Assembly (NCBI GenBank): GCA_963932185.1
Contig: OZ010674.1
Location: 64,205,149 to 64,269,148, forward strand
Reading direction: 5' to 3'
Source of the DNA: Troglohyphantes excavatus
Lineage: Eukaryota; Arthropoda; Arachnida; Araneae; Linyphiidae
Length of the DNA stretch: 64,000 bases
The position numbers were made by a program, and so were the translations under genes. The notes beneath the pieces are model-generated. The model did not search any database, was not told the origin of the DNA, and saw only the letters and a list, made by a program, of their open reading frames with translations. Below are positions 52,693 through 63,205 of the stretch, in pieces (within the stretch, counting starts at the first letter, position 1; each line of letters opens with the position of its first letter).

Positions 52693-52784
52693 AAAAAATT
52701 ATTTTGGTTACGTAAATTCCATCTTTTATTATTCGTCTCATTATTAATCGTTTAAATTAAAAAACAATATACCCCTTTTTAACC

Positions 52785-53384
52785 CGGTAACTATCCGGTA
52801 TCCGGCTGATTTTTAACTATCCGATATCCGGAAGTAAAGTGCCGGATATCTGATTTTCCAAGCCGGATATCCGGATGAATAATAAATCGAAGATTTTTTT
52901 TGTGGCGATCAATTATCTTTGCTAAGAATATGGTATTTAAGTATTTTCCTGAAAATTCTACCAATGTATTAACAGTGTGCAGATTCTCCCTTGAATTTTT
53001 CTCGTTTTTAACTTTAAAATTCTATTAATTTTTTTTTAACGAATCGTTTTGGTGGAGGGTCATCACATCTCACAACTAATATAAAGTGAAAATAAAAATA
53101 AATTTCTCAAAAGTTTAAGCAAACTTGAGTTTTTATATTTGGAATGAAAGGGCATATGGTAAAAATGTGTACAAAACATACGCCCATTGCTAGCAGCACC
53201 CTAGACTAACACTTTGTAAATAAAAAAGTTTTTTGAATGTTTATTCAATCATGGTATCACCTTAAGGGTAAGTAATTGGGGAATATTATAGAATAAAAAA
53301 ATATTTCGTAATATTTGACCGATTTCCGTATTTTCTAGTGTGTATGAGAAGATATTTTCATAAAAAAGAAACTGCCGGAGAAAA
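52785..53384 (+). mobile_element. GGATATCCGG repeat, copy 1 (3' truncated)
   Basis: Begins with CCGGTAACTATCCGGTATCC and CCGATATCCGGAAGTAAAGT and then aligns with the copies at 53575 and 58626, but stops at about 53380 before the terminal CCGGATATCC cluster. It is more diverged than the other two. Confidence 0.7.
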
Positions 53385-53388
53385 CTAA

Positions 53389-54317
53389 TAAAAATATTGT
53401 TTTTGGATGAAACATTTCATTTGTGGATTTTGTAATTATTACACATCATTAGGTCCCCTAAGTAAAATCTTTTCTACATAATTGGTCATTGAATATTAAT
53501 ATAAATACTCAAATAACTACTTAATTTTACAAAGTATTCATATATCCATGGGATGGAACAGCAAGTCAAAACTAGGGATGAAACGGATATCCGGTAACTA
53601 TCCGGCTGCTTTTTAACTATCCGATATCCGGAAGTAAAGTGCCGGATATCCGATTTTCCATGCCGGATATCAGGGTGAATAAAACATCGAAGATTTTTTT
53701 TTTGTGGTGATCAATTTTCTTTGTTCTTGCTTTAAGTATTTTCCTGAAAATTCTACCAATGTATTCACAGAGTGCAGATTCTCCCTTTAACCAATAGAGA
53801 CTTTAAAAAACCCACTTTTTTCAAATTTTTAACTTTAAAATTATATTTTTAACGAATCGTTATGGTGGAGGGTCATCACATCTCACAACTAATATAAAGT
53901 TGAATTAAAAAATAAATATCTCAAAAGTTTAAGCAAACTTGAGTTTTCATGTTTGGAATGAAAGGGCATATGGTAAAATTACAATTATTCAGAAATTAAG
54001 TGTAAAATGTACAAAACATACGACCATTGCTAGCAGCACCCTAAAATAACCCTTTGTAAATAAAAAAGTTTTCTGAATGTTTATTCAATTTTGGTATTAC
54101 TTTAAAGCTAAGAAATTGGGAAATATTACAGAATAAAAAAATATTTTTCAATTTTTGACCGATTTCCGTTTTTTCTAGTGTGTATGAGAATTTATTTTCA
54201 TAAAAATTAAACTACCGGATATCCGGCAAAATCCAGTTTGGATATCCGATATCCAGTTTGTTGTGTGCGCCGGATATCCGATATCCGGCAAAACCACTAT
54301 CCGGTTCATCCCTAATT
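53389..54317 (+). repeat. 920-bp duplicated segment containing a GGATATCCGG element, copy 2
   Basis: Includes 185 bp of ordinary sequence (TTTTTGGATGAAACATTTCA, GGGATGGAACAGCAAGTCAA) plus the element TAGGGATGAAACGGATATCC ... CTATCCGGTTCATCCCTA, with CCGGATATCCG palindromes at both ends. It is nearly identical to 58440-59368 at a constant offset of 5051 bp. Confidence 0.85.
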
Positions 54318-54354
54318 TTTAGTATAAAATAAATTCATTTACAATGGCAATAAG

Positions 54355-54570
54355 ATTAGTTCAGGGATCCAGCAATTTGGTTGCACCAATATATTCATCA
54401 CTTAAGACTATAAAAGTAATGCCTAAAAAACTTCCCCAAACCTACTGTGAAACATAGACAAAAGATTAGTTCAGGGATCCAGCAATTTGTTTGCACCAAT
54501 ATATTCATCACTTTAGACTATAAAAGTAATACCTAAAAAACTTTCCCAAACCTACTGTGAAACATAAATT
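54355..54570 (+). repeat. Two-fold tandem duplication, 110 bp
   Basis: ATTAGTTCAGGGATCCAGCA starts at 54355 and again at 54465. The two units differ at only a few bases and end with CCTACTGTGAAACATA. Confidence 0.85.
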
Positions 54571-55535
54571 GTGCTTGAATTCAGGGGATGGTTACCGCAA
54601 GTGTGCTTGCAGAGTAAGCAGTAGTGCAAGACGATCGATCCACTGCCAAAACTGGTTTCCGCAATAAAATTATTCACAAAATAACGCAGGCACACATTCC
54701 CGAATTCAGGGTTAAAATGCGGTAACAATCAACAACTTTTCTGAATTTTTCTATTATTCAGTAATGTAACCTGTACTTGGTGACAAAAACTGCTATGGTT
54801 GCAAATAAAATAACTCGTCCTTCTTGCCCCCTGCAGAGTTGCTCATAATTCTCACGAGATTTAGCAAAAAATCAATGTTAATGCTTTATTTAATTTGTAT
54901 ACATGTCTTAATAGTCAAAGGAAAATATATTTGAGTATCTTTTGCACATAATACAATGGCAATTAAATCAAACCAAACATTACAATGGATATGATTAAAT
55001 GAATTAGAAATAAATATTCAGTGATAAAATAAAATTTGCAATTTTTAGGCTTAGTTTCTCTCATATGCATACATTTATGTTAGAGGTGCTTATGATGGTC
55101 TGGTGGGAAGAGTTTATAACAAATTTATTCAATTAACTAGTTAATTAATAAATTATTGATAATTAACAACTAATTAATAATTAGCATAGCTGCTTTGTAT
55201 TTTTTTTTATATGTGTAAATATTTTGGTAAGTGAGCTAGTGAAGCCCCTTCCCCCCATAATTTTTGAATTGCTGTACCCCTGGCGACATTCAATTGTATA
55301 ATCTAATGGGATGTTAAGTTAATTAACTAAACATAAGTTATATTGAATATTTCAAATATATTTTATTAACCTGTAGGAGGCAGGTGTGTTTGGTTTTAAC
55401 ACAGGATTCTGTTTGATATATCAATCTCCCTCCCTGTAAAGATTAAGTGTTAGTATGTGACAATATATTTTTGTAGCTACATTATGTTAGTAAAATTGAT
55501 TATTTATACTAATATTTTTCTTTTAGTTTCTCAGT
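54571..55535. promoter_or_regulatory. 5' region of the ACTMAP homologue
   Basis: A less AT-rich part (about 54560-54720) is bracketed by GAATTCAGGG and could hold the promoter and first non-coding exon. The splice acceptor TTTTTCTTTTAG ends at 55526, ten bases before the ATG, so a 5' untranslated exon must lie upstream. Its exact place is not visible. Confidence 0.4.
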
Positions 55536-56408
55536 ATGGAGCATACCACATCCAGTAACAATGAAGCTTTGCCACCTCCCCCACCACCCCCTTTTCCCAG
55601 GGCAAACTCCAGTTCATCCGTACCTGTAAGTCATCGAATCACGTCTTTACCTAACAACACGAATCCTTTCCCAATCTCTAGATACATCAGCCGTGCACTC
55701 AGCGAACTTCGGAAAAGCATTGTCACATACCACAAAGAGGTTAAACCTGTCCTCCAAGAAGGACCATGCTGCGGAATAGTGGCCCTGTCAATGGCCAGCC
55801 AATTCTTTGACGGGAAAAACTGCACCGCCCAAGATGTACTGAGTAAGGCAAAGTCTCTGGGGTTCACTAAAAATGGTGAAATGTTCTCGGCTTCCAACAT
55901 GGCGAGCCTTGCAGAATCTGTACTCGGTTGTAAGGCTACTGTGATATCCGATTTATCTCAACACAAAAGAGACATACTGAATTGTATTTGCCAGGATTGC
56001 CCTGTCCTGTTCCCATACGATGCCGATAAGAATCACCAGCCATGTTTGAATAAGGGTAGAAATGCACACTGGGCCATACTGAATGGTGTATGCCTCGAGC
56101 TCTCCGAAGATATTTCCGATTTAGAGTACGAACATTGGGAAGATGCTGACTGTGTTTTCCGATTGACCTCAGGGAAGTTAGCAGAAGAGTATCTAGACTC
56201 TTCCATTAAAACTAGGGTTTTTGCCCATCAAGGCAAAAGCCGACATATGGCCTTGTGGGACTTTGAGGGTTTGCTGTTGAGTAATAGGAATATGTTTGAG
56301 GTTACCACAAAGTACAGATCTGAGGATATGCTTCTGCCTTGCGAAGGTGATGTTCTGTCTGAACTGCGAGATAAGGCTGTTTTATTGGAAAGAGAAAATA
56401 TTATATAG
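55536..56408 (+). CDS. ACTMAP: Actin maturation protease (ACTMAP / C19orf54 / UPF0692 homologue)
   Basis: 290 residues, one coding exon. In mammals ACTMAP is the cytosolic cysteine protease that removes the acetylated N-terminal residue of actin. The N-terminus has a poly-proline run (residues 13-19), as in the human protein, which may aid profilin-actin recruitment. The core begins at QEGPCCGIVALSMA (Q74, candidate nucleophile Cys 78 or 79), and AHWAILNG (H178) supplies the catalytic His, a C39-like papain-fold layout. The C-terminal HQGKSRHMALWDF, then LLLSNRNMFE segment is typical of the family. Somewhat shorter than human (about 350). The start is the first ATG after a splice acceptor. 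All motifs are intact. Confidence 0.88.
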   Translation: MEHTTSSNNEALPPPPPPPFPRANSSSSVPVSHRITSLPNNTNPFPISRYISRALSELRKSIVTYHKEVKPVLQEGPCCGIVALSMASQFFDGKNCTAQDVLSKAKSLGFTKNGEMFSASNMASLAESVLGCKATVISDLSQHKRDILNCICQDCPVLFPYDADKNHQPCLNKGRNAHWAILNGVCLELSEDISDLEYEHWEDADCVFRLTSGKLAEEYLDSSIKTRVFAHQGKSRHMALWDFEGLLLSNRNMFEVTTKYRSEDMLLPCEGDVLSELRDKAVLLERENII

Positions 56409-58435
56409 ATTTGTTGCAGATATTTGTACTAAATTGTATTTTGATATTCAAAAGTTTGTCTTCCATATTTTATTTAAGTAGATGGTTAATGTCATATTTT
56501 TCTAATATCTCAATCTAGTTAATGCATAACATTTTAAGATATAAATGGTACAAGGGAAAAACTATGTCATTGCATTTTTGTTCGAAAATGAGTTGAGAGC
56601 ATCATCTGCTGGTTTTTAAGCCTTATAGCCTCGGCTGCAAAAATATGTAGTAATGCTATAGAAATCAGAAGACTCCGCTATTGAGACATTTCTGTTATCT
56701 CTTTTTATATATATATAAAGTGAATAATTTTTATAATGTAAATTTACTGCCCCTGCCATGTTAAATGGCAATGTTGTCGTCAAACGGCTGGTAGTGAAAA
56801 TAATCTATGCAAATATATTCTTGGTACTTAAAAAGTTAGCCCACACACACTTATTAGTTAATCAATATTATAATTAATAATAAGTCTTGAGCGTTAAGGG
56901 TTAAACTGTAGATTCTGAATATGCCGTCCTTAATGATAAAACAACTCGTCATTGCACTACAAATTAAGGTTGATTATTTGTTTTGTCATGTCTTTCTATT
57001 CATTGCTAAACTTTAAATTGTGTTTTTCTTAAAAATTTCATGCGATGATTTGATTTTCCCCCACACCCTTCATATGTTTATTTCACACAAACAAATATAT
57101 TGTTCTTGTTAGATTTGTATAAATTTTAGAAATTTATTTATATTCTTTTAGAGAAAAGTATTTGGTTAATGCTGCATTTGAACAAAAAATTTGCTATAAA
57201 TACAAACAATATTATCACAGAATATTAATTTTAAACTCATAATTCACTGTGTTTTTTGTTGCACTTATAAAAAAATTTGGATTGTTTTTAATTTATTGAA
57301 TGTTATGTTTAGAAAATGAAATGTTAAGTTAGAGAAATTGGTTTTGAAGGTATGATATTTGTATTGTTGTTTAGCTATTATTTTAATTTAACCTTTGCTG
57401 GACGGGTGGTTGATATTTCTGCCAGTATCCAAATTTAAAACCAAACACCCACCTTCTAAAGGTTAATGGTTTGTTTGTAGTAGTTTTACATCTTTAGATT
57501 ATTTTTTTATATATATTTGATCTCATTCGGCAAATTGTACGTTCCAGTTCCTATTCAAACTTTTTTTTTTACAAGAGATACCTAGCTAAGTGTATTAATA
57601 TATTTACCTATAAAATATTTCCTATTGTGTATAACTATTAAATGTTGAGTCTATTTTTTAAATTGAAAACCATTTATAGTTCATTAATTAGAATGTATTA
57701 TTAAACAAAAAAATTTCAAACTTTTGATTTATTGTTTTTAAGTTTTCTTTCCATTATATTGTAACCTAAATACAAACCTCTTAAAAATTGTCATAAAAAA
57801 ATGAAAATGCCTATTCTTGTAATATTAAAATTTTATAATTGAGAGTTTTAATCTGTGATTTTTATTTAGGTGATCTTGTATTCAGACTATGTCATTGCAT
57901 GCTGAGATTTGGACAATGCCATTTTCATTGGTAATAATTGATTTTCTTGTTTATTAATACTAAATTTTAATTGCATTTGTATAGTTTATGCCTTTATCCT
58001 TTCATTAAAATGCAAAATGATATTGATTGATAGCAAATATTTGTTTTGGGACTTAAAAATTTAACAATATTGCTTCCGTATTTTTTAATGTATGTATTTG
58101 ATCAGAAAATCAATTTTTGGGGTATGCATTTGGTATTGTTCATCTTATTATATATAAAATCAACTGTTTATGTGTTGTTATAACTATACTATAAAGCATT
58201 TTTAAGTTTATTGCATTATAATTTAATAACATTAAAAAAAATAGTTGTTTCTTCTTCTCTGCCATTACAAACTTAGACATTCTATCCTGATAGACTGCCT
58301 AAGTTAATAAACTTTATAATTCTTAACTAATTCTTTATTTATGATATTTTTTTTTAACGTTTTCAGTAACAGATATTAAAATTATTAAAAACAAACATGA
58401 TTTTTTTTATTTTCTGCTTTTTGTTTAAATGTATA
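56409..58435. other. 3' region of ACTMAP and intergenic AT-rich DNA
   Basis: About 2 kb of very AT-rich, T-rich sequence without frames. Part is probably the ACTMAP 3' untranslated region, but I cannot pick its end. No transposon is recognised. Confidence 0.4.
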
Positions 58436-58439
58436 GTAA

Positions 58440-59368
58440 TAAAAATATTGTTTTTGGATGAAACATTTCATTTGTGGATTTTGTAATTATTACACATCAT
58501 TAGGTCCCCTAAGTAAAATCTTTTCTACATAATTGGTCATTGAATATTAATATAAATACTCAAATAACTACTTAATTTTACAAAGTATTCATATATCCAT
58601 GGGATGGAACAGCAAGTCAAAACTAGGGATGAAACGGATATCCGGTAACTATCCGGCTGCTTTTTAACTATCCGATATCCGGAAGTAAAGTGCCGGATAT
58701 CCGATTTTCCATGCCGGATATCAGGGTGAATAAAACATCGAAGATTTTTTTTTTGTGGTGATCAATTTTCTTTGTTCTTGCTTTAAGTATTTTCCTGAAA
58801 ATTCTACCAATGTATTCACAGAGTGCAGATTCTCCCTTTAACCAATAGAGACTTTAAAAAACCCACTTTTTTCAAATTTTTAACTTTAAAATTATATTTT
58901 TAACGAATCGTTATGGTGGAGGGTCATCACATCTCACAACTAATATAAAGTTGAATTAAAAAATAAATATCTCAAAAGTTTAAGCAAACTTGAGTTTTCA
59001 TGTTTGGAATGAAAGGGCATATGGTAAAATTACAATTATTCAGAAATTAAGTGTAAAATGTACAAAACATACGACCATTGCTAGCAGCACCCTAAAATAA
59101 CCCTTTGTAAATAAAAAAGTTTTCTGAATGTTTATTCAATTTTGGTATTACTTTAAAGCTAAGAAATTGGGAAATATTACAGAATAAAAAAATATTTTTC
59201 AATTTTTGACCGATTTCCGTTTTTTCTAGTGTGTATGAGAATTTATTTTCATAAAAATTAAACTACCGGATATCCGGCAAAATCCAGTTCGGATATCCGA
59301 TATCCGGTTTGTAATGTGCGCCGGATATCCGGTATCCGGCAAAACCACTATCCGGTTTATCCGTAATC
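58440..59368 (+). repeat. 920-bp duplicated segment containing a GGATATCCGG element, copy 3
   Basis: Near-identical to 53389-54317, in the same orientation. The first 185 bp are flanking sequence shared with copy 2, not part of the element. The right end is CTATCCGGTTTATCCGTAA. The pair brackets the ACTMAP gene. Confidence 0.85.
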
Positions 59369-60879
59369 AAAACCTAATATTCTAAAAAGGAGATGCTTAT
59401 ACTAGGAATGTATTGGATTACGTGTTTTTAATTCAAACATTTGGTGTGCCATATTCTCACATGTATTTTGGACATACGTTATTTTGTGGTAAACATAATA
59501 AATGTTTCTAATTTATTTTTTATGTCTAATAATATTACAAATTAATAAATTTATTAAAAAAATAAAGGAAGTCTCTTTTCCAAATCTAAAACTTTGTTCC
59601 ATTTTGTTATAGTAGCAGTTTTTGCATATTAAAATTAATCAGAAAGTTTCTATCTCCTCCGTAATGAGTAATATAAAATCTTGAAATAATTTCTCTGAAA
59701 CAGAATCAATATCTAAGAAAATAATAACTTTATTAACATAATAGCAAACCGACTTTCTTCCAATTATATGACATTTTACATCCAAGCCTTATCCGCGATT
59801 TGAACCCATACCCATTGCGTGGCAACCCAGTAATAGTATCCCACATACACTACTGAGCAACAGGACTGCATCTGACGATGCTTACTCTGTTTGTAAAATT
59901 ATTATCTATAGTGGAGGTAAAACCACACAACGAGACATAAAATAAATTTACTGTTTATTATTCTAAACAAAGGTTTAGATCATGTTATGTTTGCTCATGA
60001 TCCTCAAGTATATAAACTATATCTAGACTTCTGCTTATAATTAGACATTGGTGTCTTAGACCTCATATGTGTCAAGCACATAGAAAATATACACACACTT
60101 AACATATTTGTGACCTTAAACATTAATATCCTCAGTGCCAAAATGGTACCAAATGTAACAATAGGTTGGGTCAATCTTGATTATCAATGTAGATTTTTTT
60201 GTTCCTCTTTTGACAATGGCTAAAATACCACATGCTCTTTCCCCTTTCTTCTAAGTCTATTTACATAATTATTTTTTTAATAATTATCATTTATTATATT
60301 AAATAGAAATATCTTGCTTTTATGAAGAAATAAGTTTTTTTTATAAACTTCATAATTGAATAATAGTCCAATTTTAATCGACTACAATATTGGATGCTAT
60401 TATATGTTTAAACATTCAATTGAAAATTTTAATGTTATTGCGACATAGAAATTCCCAAATTCAGTTTAGTAGTTAAAGAATTCCACATAAAATTTTTAAT
60501 TACAAATATTTATTCATTTAGATATACCATAGCCTGAAAATTGCCTTTTGTGTTTTCAACCAAAATATATGCCTTTAAAACACGCACACATTGTATAACA
60601 AACTCTTTAGAAGTGTAATGTCATTGCCATACCACTATTTACATTTATTTTATACTGCTTGCATCATGAAAGTACTAATTTAAAGAAGTGCTAACAGAAC
60701 AATTTCAAGATTAACTGATCTGGTGCCCATCTTGCTGCTGATTATATATAAAAATTACAAAATTCAATTCAGATGTTAAAAACTTCTGTGAAATATATTA
60801 ATTAAAAATCTTTATAAATTGCCATGTATTGAGCATTACAATTTTTAAGATAAAAACTTGTCTTATAGAACATTGCATT
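59369..60879. other. Intergenic AT-rich sequence with a tRNA-like fragment
   Basis: At about 59785-59875 (minus strand) is a tRNA-like stretch: TTGCTCAGTAGTGTATGTGG as A-box part and GGGTTCAAATCGCGG as B box. It is probably a decayed SINE, not a tRNA gene, because no cloverleaf acceptor stem is evident. The rest shows nothing. Confidence 0.4.
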
Positions 60880-61430
60880 AAGAATATTAAAATACAAATA
60901 CAACGTTAAAAATACATGAAATCTGGACTTGTTTCGGAAGATACATCACCCTTCATCAGCAGAAATGAAAAATCTGTGTGTAATACAAAACGAAAATAAA
61001 CCCAGAATTGAAAGTATTCCCAAAAGAACAAAAAACACTCTCAGTCGGTTGGAGTTAACTGTTGTATGCCAACAAGCGGGAAATACTGGGACCTCAAATG
61101 TTTCATTGACAATAAAATCAATATTGCTTAATATATGAAACGCCTCCAGGAAGTCAAGTTCGACTAGAGATTTCGGTTTGCAAATTAATTGTGGGTTAGA
61201 AAAATTAAATATATGTTAAATTATGTTCCCAAGAGTGCTTCTTTATTTCTTGTTTGACAGTAATGTGATTAGTGCTCCTTAAGGTTCTCTTTGTATGACC
61301 AATATATGACATGCCACATTGATCTGAGATAATATATATGCCCCAGTTATTAAGATGTCAGTTATGCAGGGAAATGTATCTCCCGAAACATGTCTAGATC
61401 TTATGTATTTTTAACGTTGTATTTTAATAC
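60880..61430 (-). mobile_element. Penelope-like retroelement fragment (GIY-YIG end) with inverted pseudo-LTRs
   Basis: The minus-strand stretch 61348-61205 encodes NWGIYIISDQCGMSYIGHTK then RTLR, a GIY-(10)-YIG endonuclease signature of the kind found at the C-terminus of Penelope-like elements; downstream the frame is broken. The 3' end has CTGATGA (60953-60959, complement) and CCGAAAC about 17 bases later, the core of a hammerhead ribozyme. An inverted, more decayed copy of that end (CTCCCGAAACATGTCTAGAT, GTATTTTTAACGTTGTATTT) lies at 61358-61430. Terminal repeats with ribozyme motifs are known for these retroelements. Confidence 0.7.
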
Positions 61431-61866
61431 ACTACAATTTTTATTATTCTATTTGTAATGCAAAACTTACATTCATAAAACTACAGATAAAATAACTGAG
61501 TTGTGCTCCCGATTTCAACAAAGAGTGGACTGTCAACTTTTTTTCTCATGGCCTATCGAATTTCCAAAAAACGATGTTCACCTATTTCCTCCGCCAAATC
61601 ATTATCTAGCATTTGGATTTGGCAACTGTTTATTGATGCCAAGATGAGGCAAGTGAAATATCTCCAAGCAGAATCATATAAACACGTATAGCAAATGTTC
61701 TTGCACACTAATTGCACTAAAGTCTTCAATTGGAGTAAAATCTAGTAGGTTCTACGATGTAGTTCTTGTCTGTAACCGGTCTTACTTTATTTTATTTAAG
61801 AAGGTCATGTTTTACACATAAACTTCACTTCTCCTTTCCAGACCGCCCACATCGAAAATACAAACA
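61431..61866. promoter_or_regulatory. 5' region of the CEP19 homologue
   Basis: AT-rich. The acceptor CTCCTTTCCAG ends at 61841, 25 bases before the ATG, so an upstream non-coding exon is implied. No clear promoter is seen. Confidence 0.4.
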
Positions 61867-62373
61867 ATGTCCAACACTACTTCCGATCTTAAGCCTCTGA
61901 AAATCGGCGTCCGGTTCAAGCAGCCGGCCATCGTGCTCCTGTACGAGGAACAGTCCGGCAAGTTCCGTAAGAGGATCATGCCCGTTCGGGGACTCAAAAA
62001 GAACAGTTCCGTCGCCCTGATATCCAGCGACCTGAAAGAACACCACGAGCGGTACCTCAAGGACGTCCCGGACTTCAAGATCGAGAAGATGCTGAGGCTC
62101 ATCCAGAACGACATGAAGGGCCTGGAGTTGGAGGAGAGTCTCCAGGAACTGGAGAAGGAGTTTGCCGTGAATCCGGACGAGAATCTGAATGACTTGGACG
62201 ATGCCGGACTGAGGAGGAAGAAGGAGATTATGAATCTGAGCTTCGAGAAGAACAGGAAGAAACCGGGGGATCCGGATTTTCAGTACGATGTCGAGGTTGA
62301 TTTTTCGCAGGTGGCTGGGATCGAGTCCTCCATGTGGGATTCTGAGAAAGACGAGAATGATTCTGAGTTTTAA
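61867..62373 (+). CDS. CEP19: Centrosomal protein CEP19 homologue
   Basis: 168 residues, one coding exon, matching the usual CEP19 length (about 165). CEP19 sits at the mother centriole or ciliary base and recruits RABL2 for intraflagellar transport entry in vertebrates. Family motifs are present: an N-terminal VRFKQPAIVLLYEEQSGKFR strand, RKRIMPVRGL, HHERYLKDVPDFKIEKMLRL, a leucine-rich helix (about residues 75-100), and the closing DPDFQYDVEVDF. The C-terminus is acidic. The coding region is distinctly GC-rich against its flanks. ATTAAA at about 62427 may be the poly(A) signal. The gene is intact, and two decayed copies of its 3' end follow. Confidence 0.9.
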   Translation: MSNTTSDLKPLKIGVRFKQPAIVLLYEEQSGKFRKRIMPVRGLKKNSSVALISSDLKEHHERYLKDVPDFKIEKMLRLIQNDMKGLELEESLQELEKEFAVNPDENLNDLDDAGLRRKKEIMNLSFEKNRKKPGDPDFQYDVEVDFSQVAGIESSMWDSEKDENDSEF

Positions 62374-62559
62374 TGTCTGTCCTTAGATGTGTGAGATAGA
62401 ATGGAGTGTTAAGATTGTGTAAGATATTAAAAAGTGCAGATAATCTTTATATATAATTCTCTTACGCGGTGATTGAAAAACGCTGTTTTTCTATACGAGG
62501 AATGGGAACAGTTATTTTGTTTACAAAATTCTGTTGCGTTCGCATTTTTATTTTGCCAT

Positions 62560-62615
62560 TTTGACCATTAACCCCGGGGGTTGGCGGAGCAGGGGGCGGA
62601 GCTTCCTAGTTCTAT
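62560..62615. repeat. GC-rich tract shared with 6826-6882
   Basis: CCCCGGGGGTTGGCGGAGCA and GGGGGCGGAGC are the complement of the tract near 6840. It is probably the end of a dispersed element. Confidence 0.5.
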
Positions 62616-62754
62616 TTATAATCTAGAACAGTTTTAAAAATTGTGTGCTGAAGTTGAAGAAAGCACTGGGTTGTGGAAGAGATTTTAAACAAATGGGATT
62701 ATGCTAAACATAAGTTTAAGAATGCAATTTTGCCATTGCAGATCGAAAATGAAA

Positions 62755-62880
62755 TCAAATGGATCCGGATTTCGAGTACGATGTTCAATTTTTTTTTACA
62801 CCTGTTACCGGAATTGAATTTTCTCTGTGGGATTCTGAGAAAAATTAGAATGAATATAAATTTTAATGTCCGTCCTTTAA
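62755..62880 (+). pseudogene. Decayed copy of the CEP19 3' end, 1
   Basis: GGATCCGGATTTCGAGTACG followed by ATGTTCAATTTTTTTTTACA, TGTGGGATTCTGAGAAAAAT and TTTTAATGTCCGTCCTTTA parallels CEP19 62268-62385 (GGATCCGGATTTTCAGTACG, TGTGGGATTCTGAGAAAGAC, TTTTAATGTCTGTCCTTAG). Indels break the frame. It includes the stop codon and start of the 3' untranslated region, so it arose by DNA duplication of the gene end. Confidence 0.72.
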
Positions 62881-63099
62881 AAGAATCCATTTTCAAAATC
62901 CGTCCTTCCAGAAAATTGAGGATTCTAATACGTCAATGGCTTATGGGAAGCGGCCATATTGCAGCTATAAAACCGGATCATACATTTCAGTTTCATCCAC
63001 TGATTGTTGAAAATAAAGAGGGCCACTTCTTTCAAGAATAACTTTAGATTTGAGGATTTTAACGAATGATTGTATGCATAAGATGAATTCTTTTATTGA

Positions 63100-63205
63100 A
63101 GAAAAAGGAAGATATCGCGAACGTATAGAAACCGGATATTCAGTATGATGTTATTAGGGCTGACAAAAGGTGTGTGGTTCAAACAAGATTCTGATTTTTA
63201 GTTTT
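63100..63205 (+). pseudogene. Decayed copy of the CEP19 3' end, 2
   Basis: GAAACCGGATATTCAGTATG, then ATGTT..., then GATTCTGATTTTTAGTTTTT parallels the same part of CEP19 (GAAACCGGGGGATCCGGATT, CAGTACGATGTC, GATTCTGAGTTTTAATG) with deletions. It is more eroded than the first copy. Confidence 0.5.

Noticed and set aside
62673..63041. 122-codon frame downstream of CEP19
   Set aside because: Overlaps a frameshifted copy of the CEP19 3' end in another frame; no family match.
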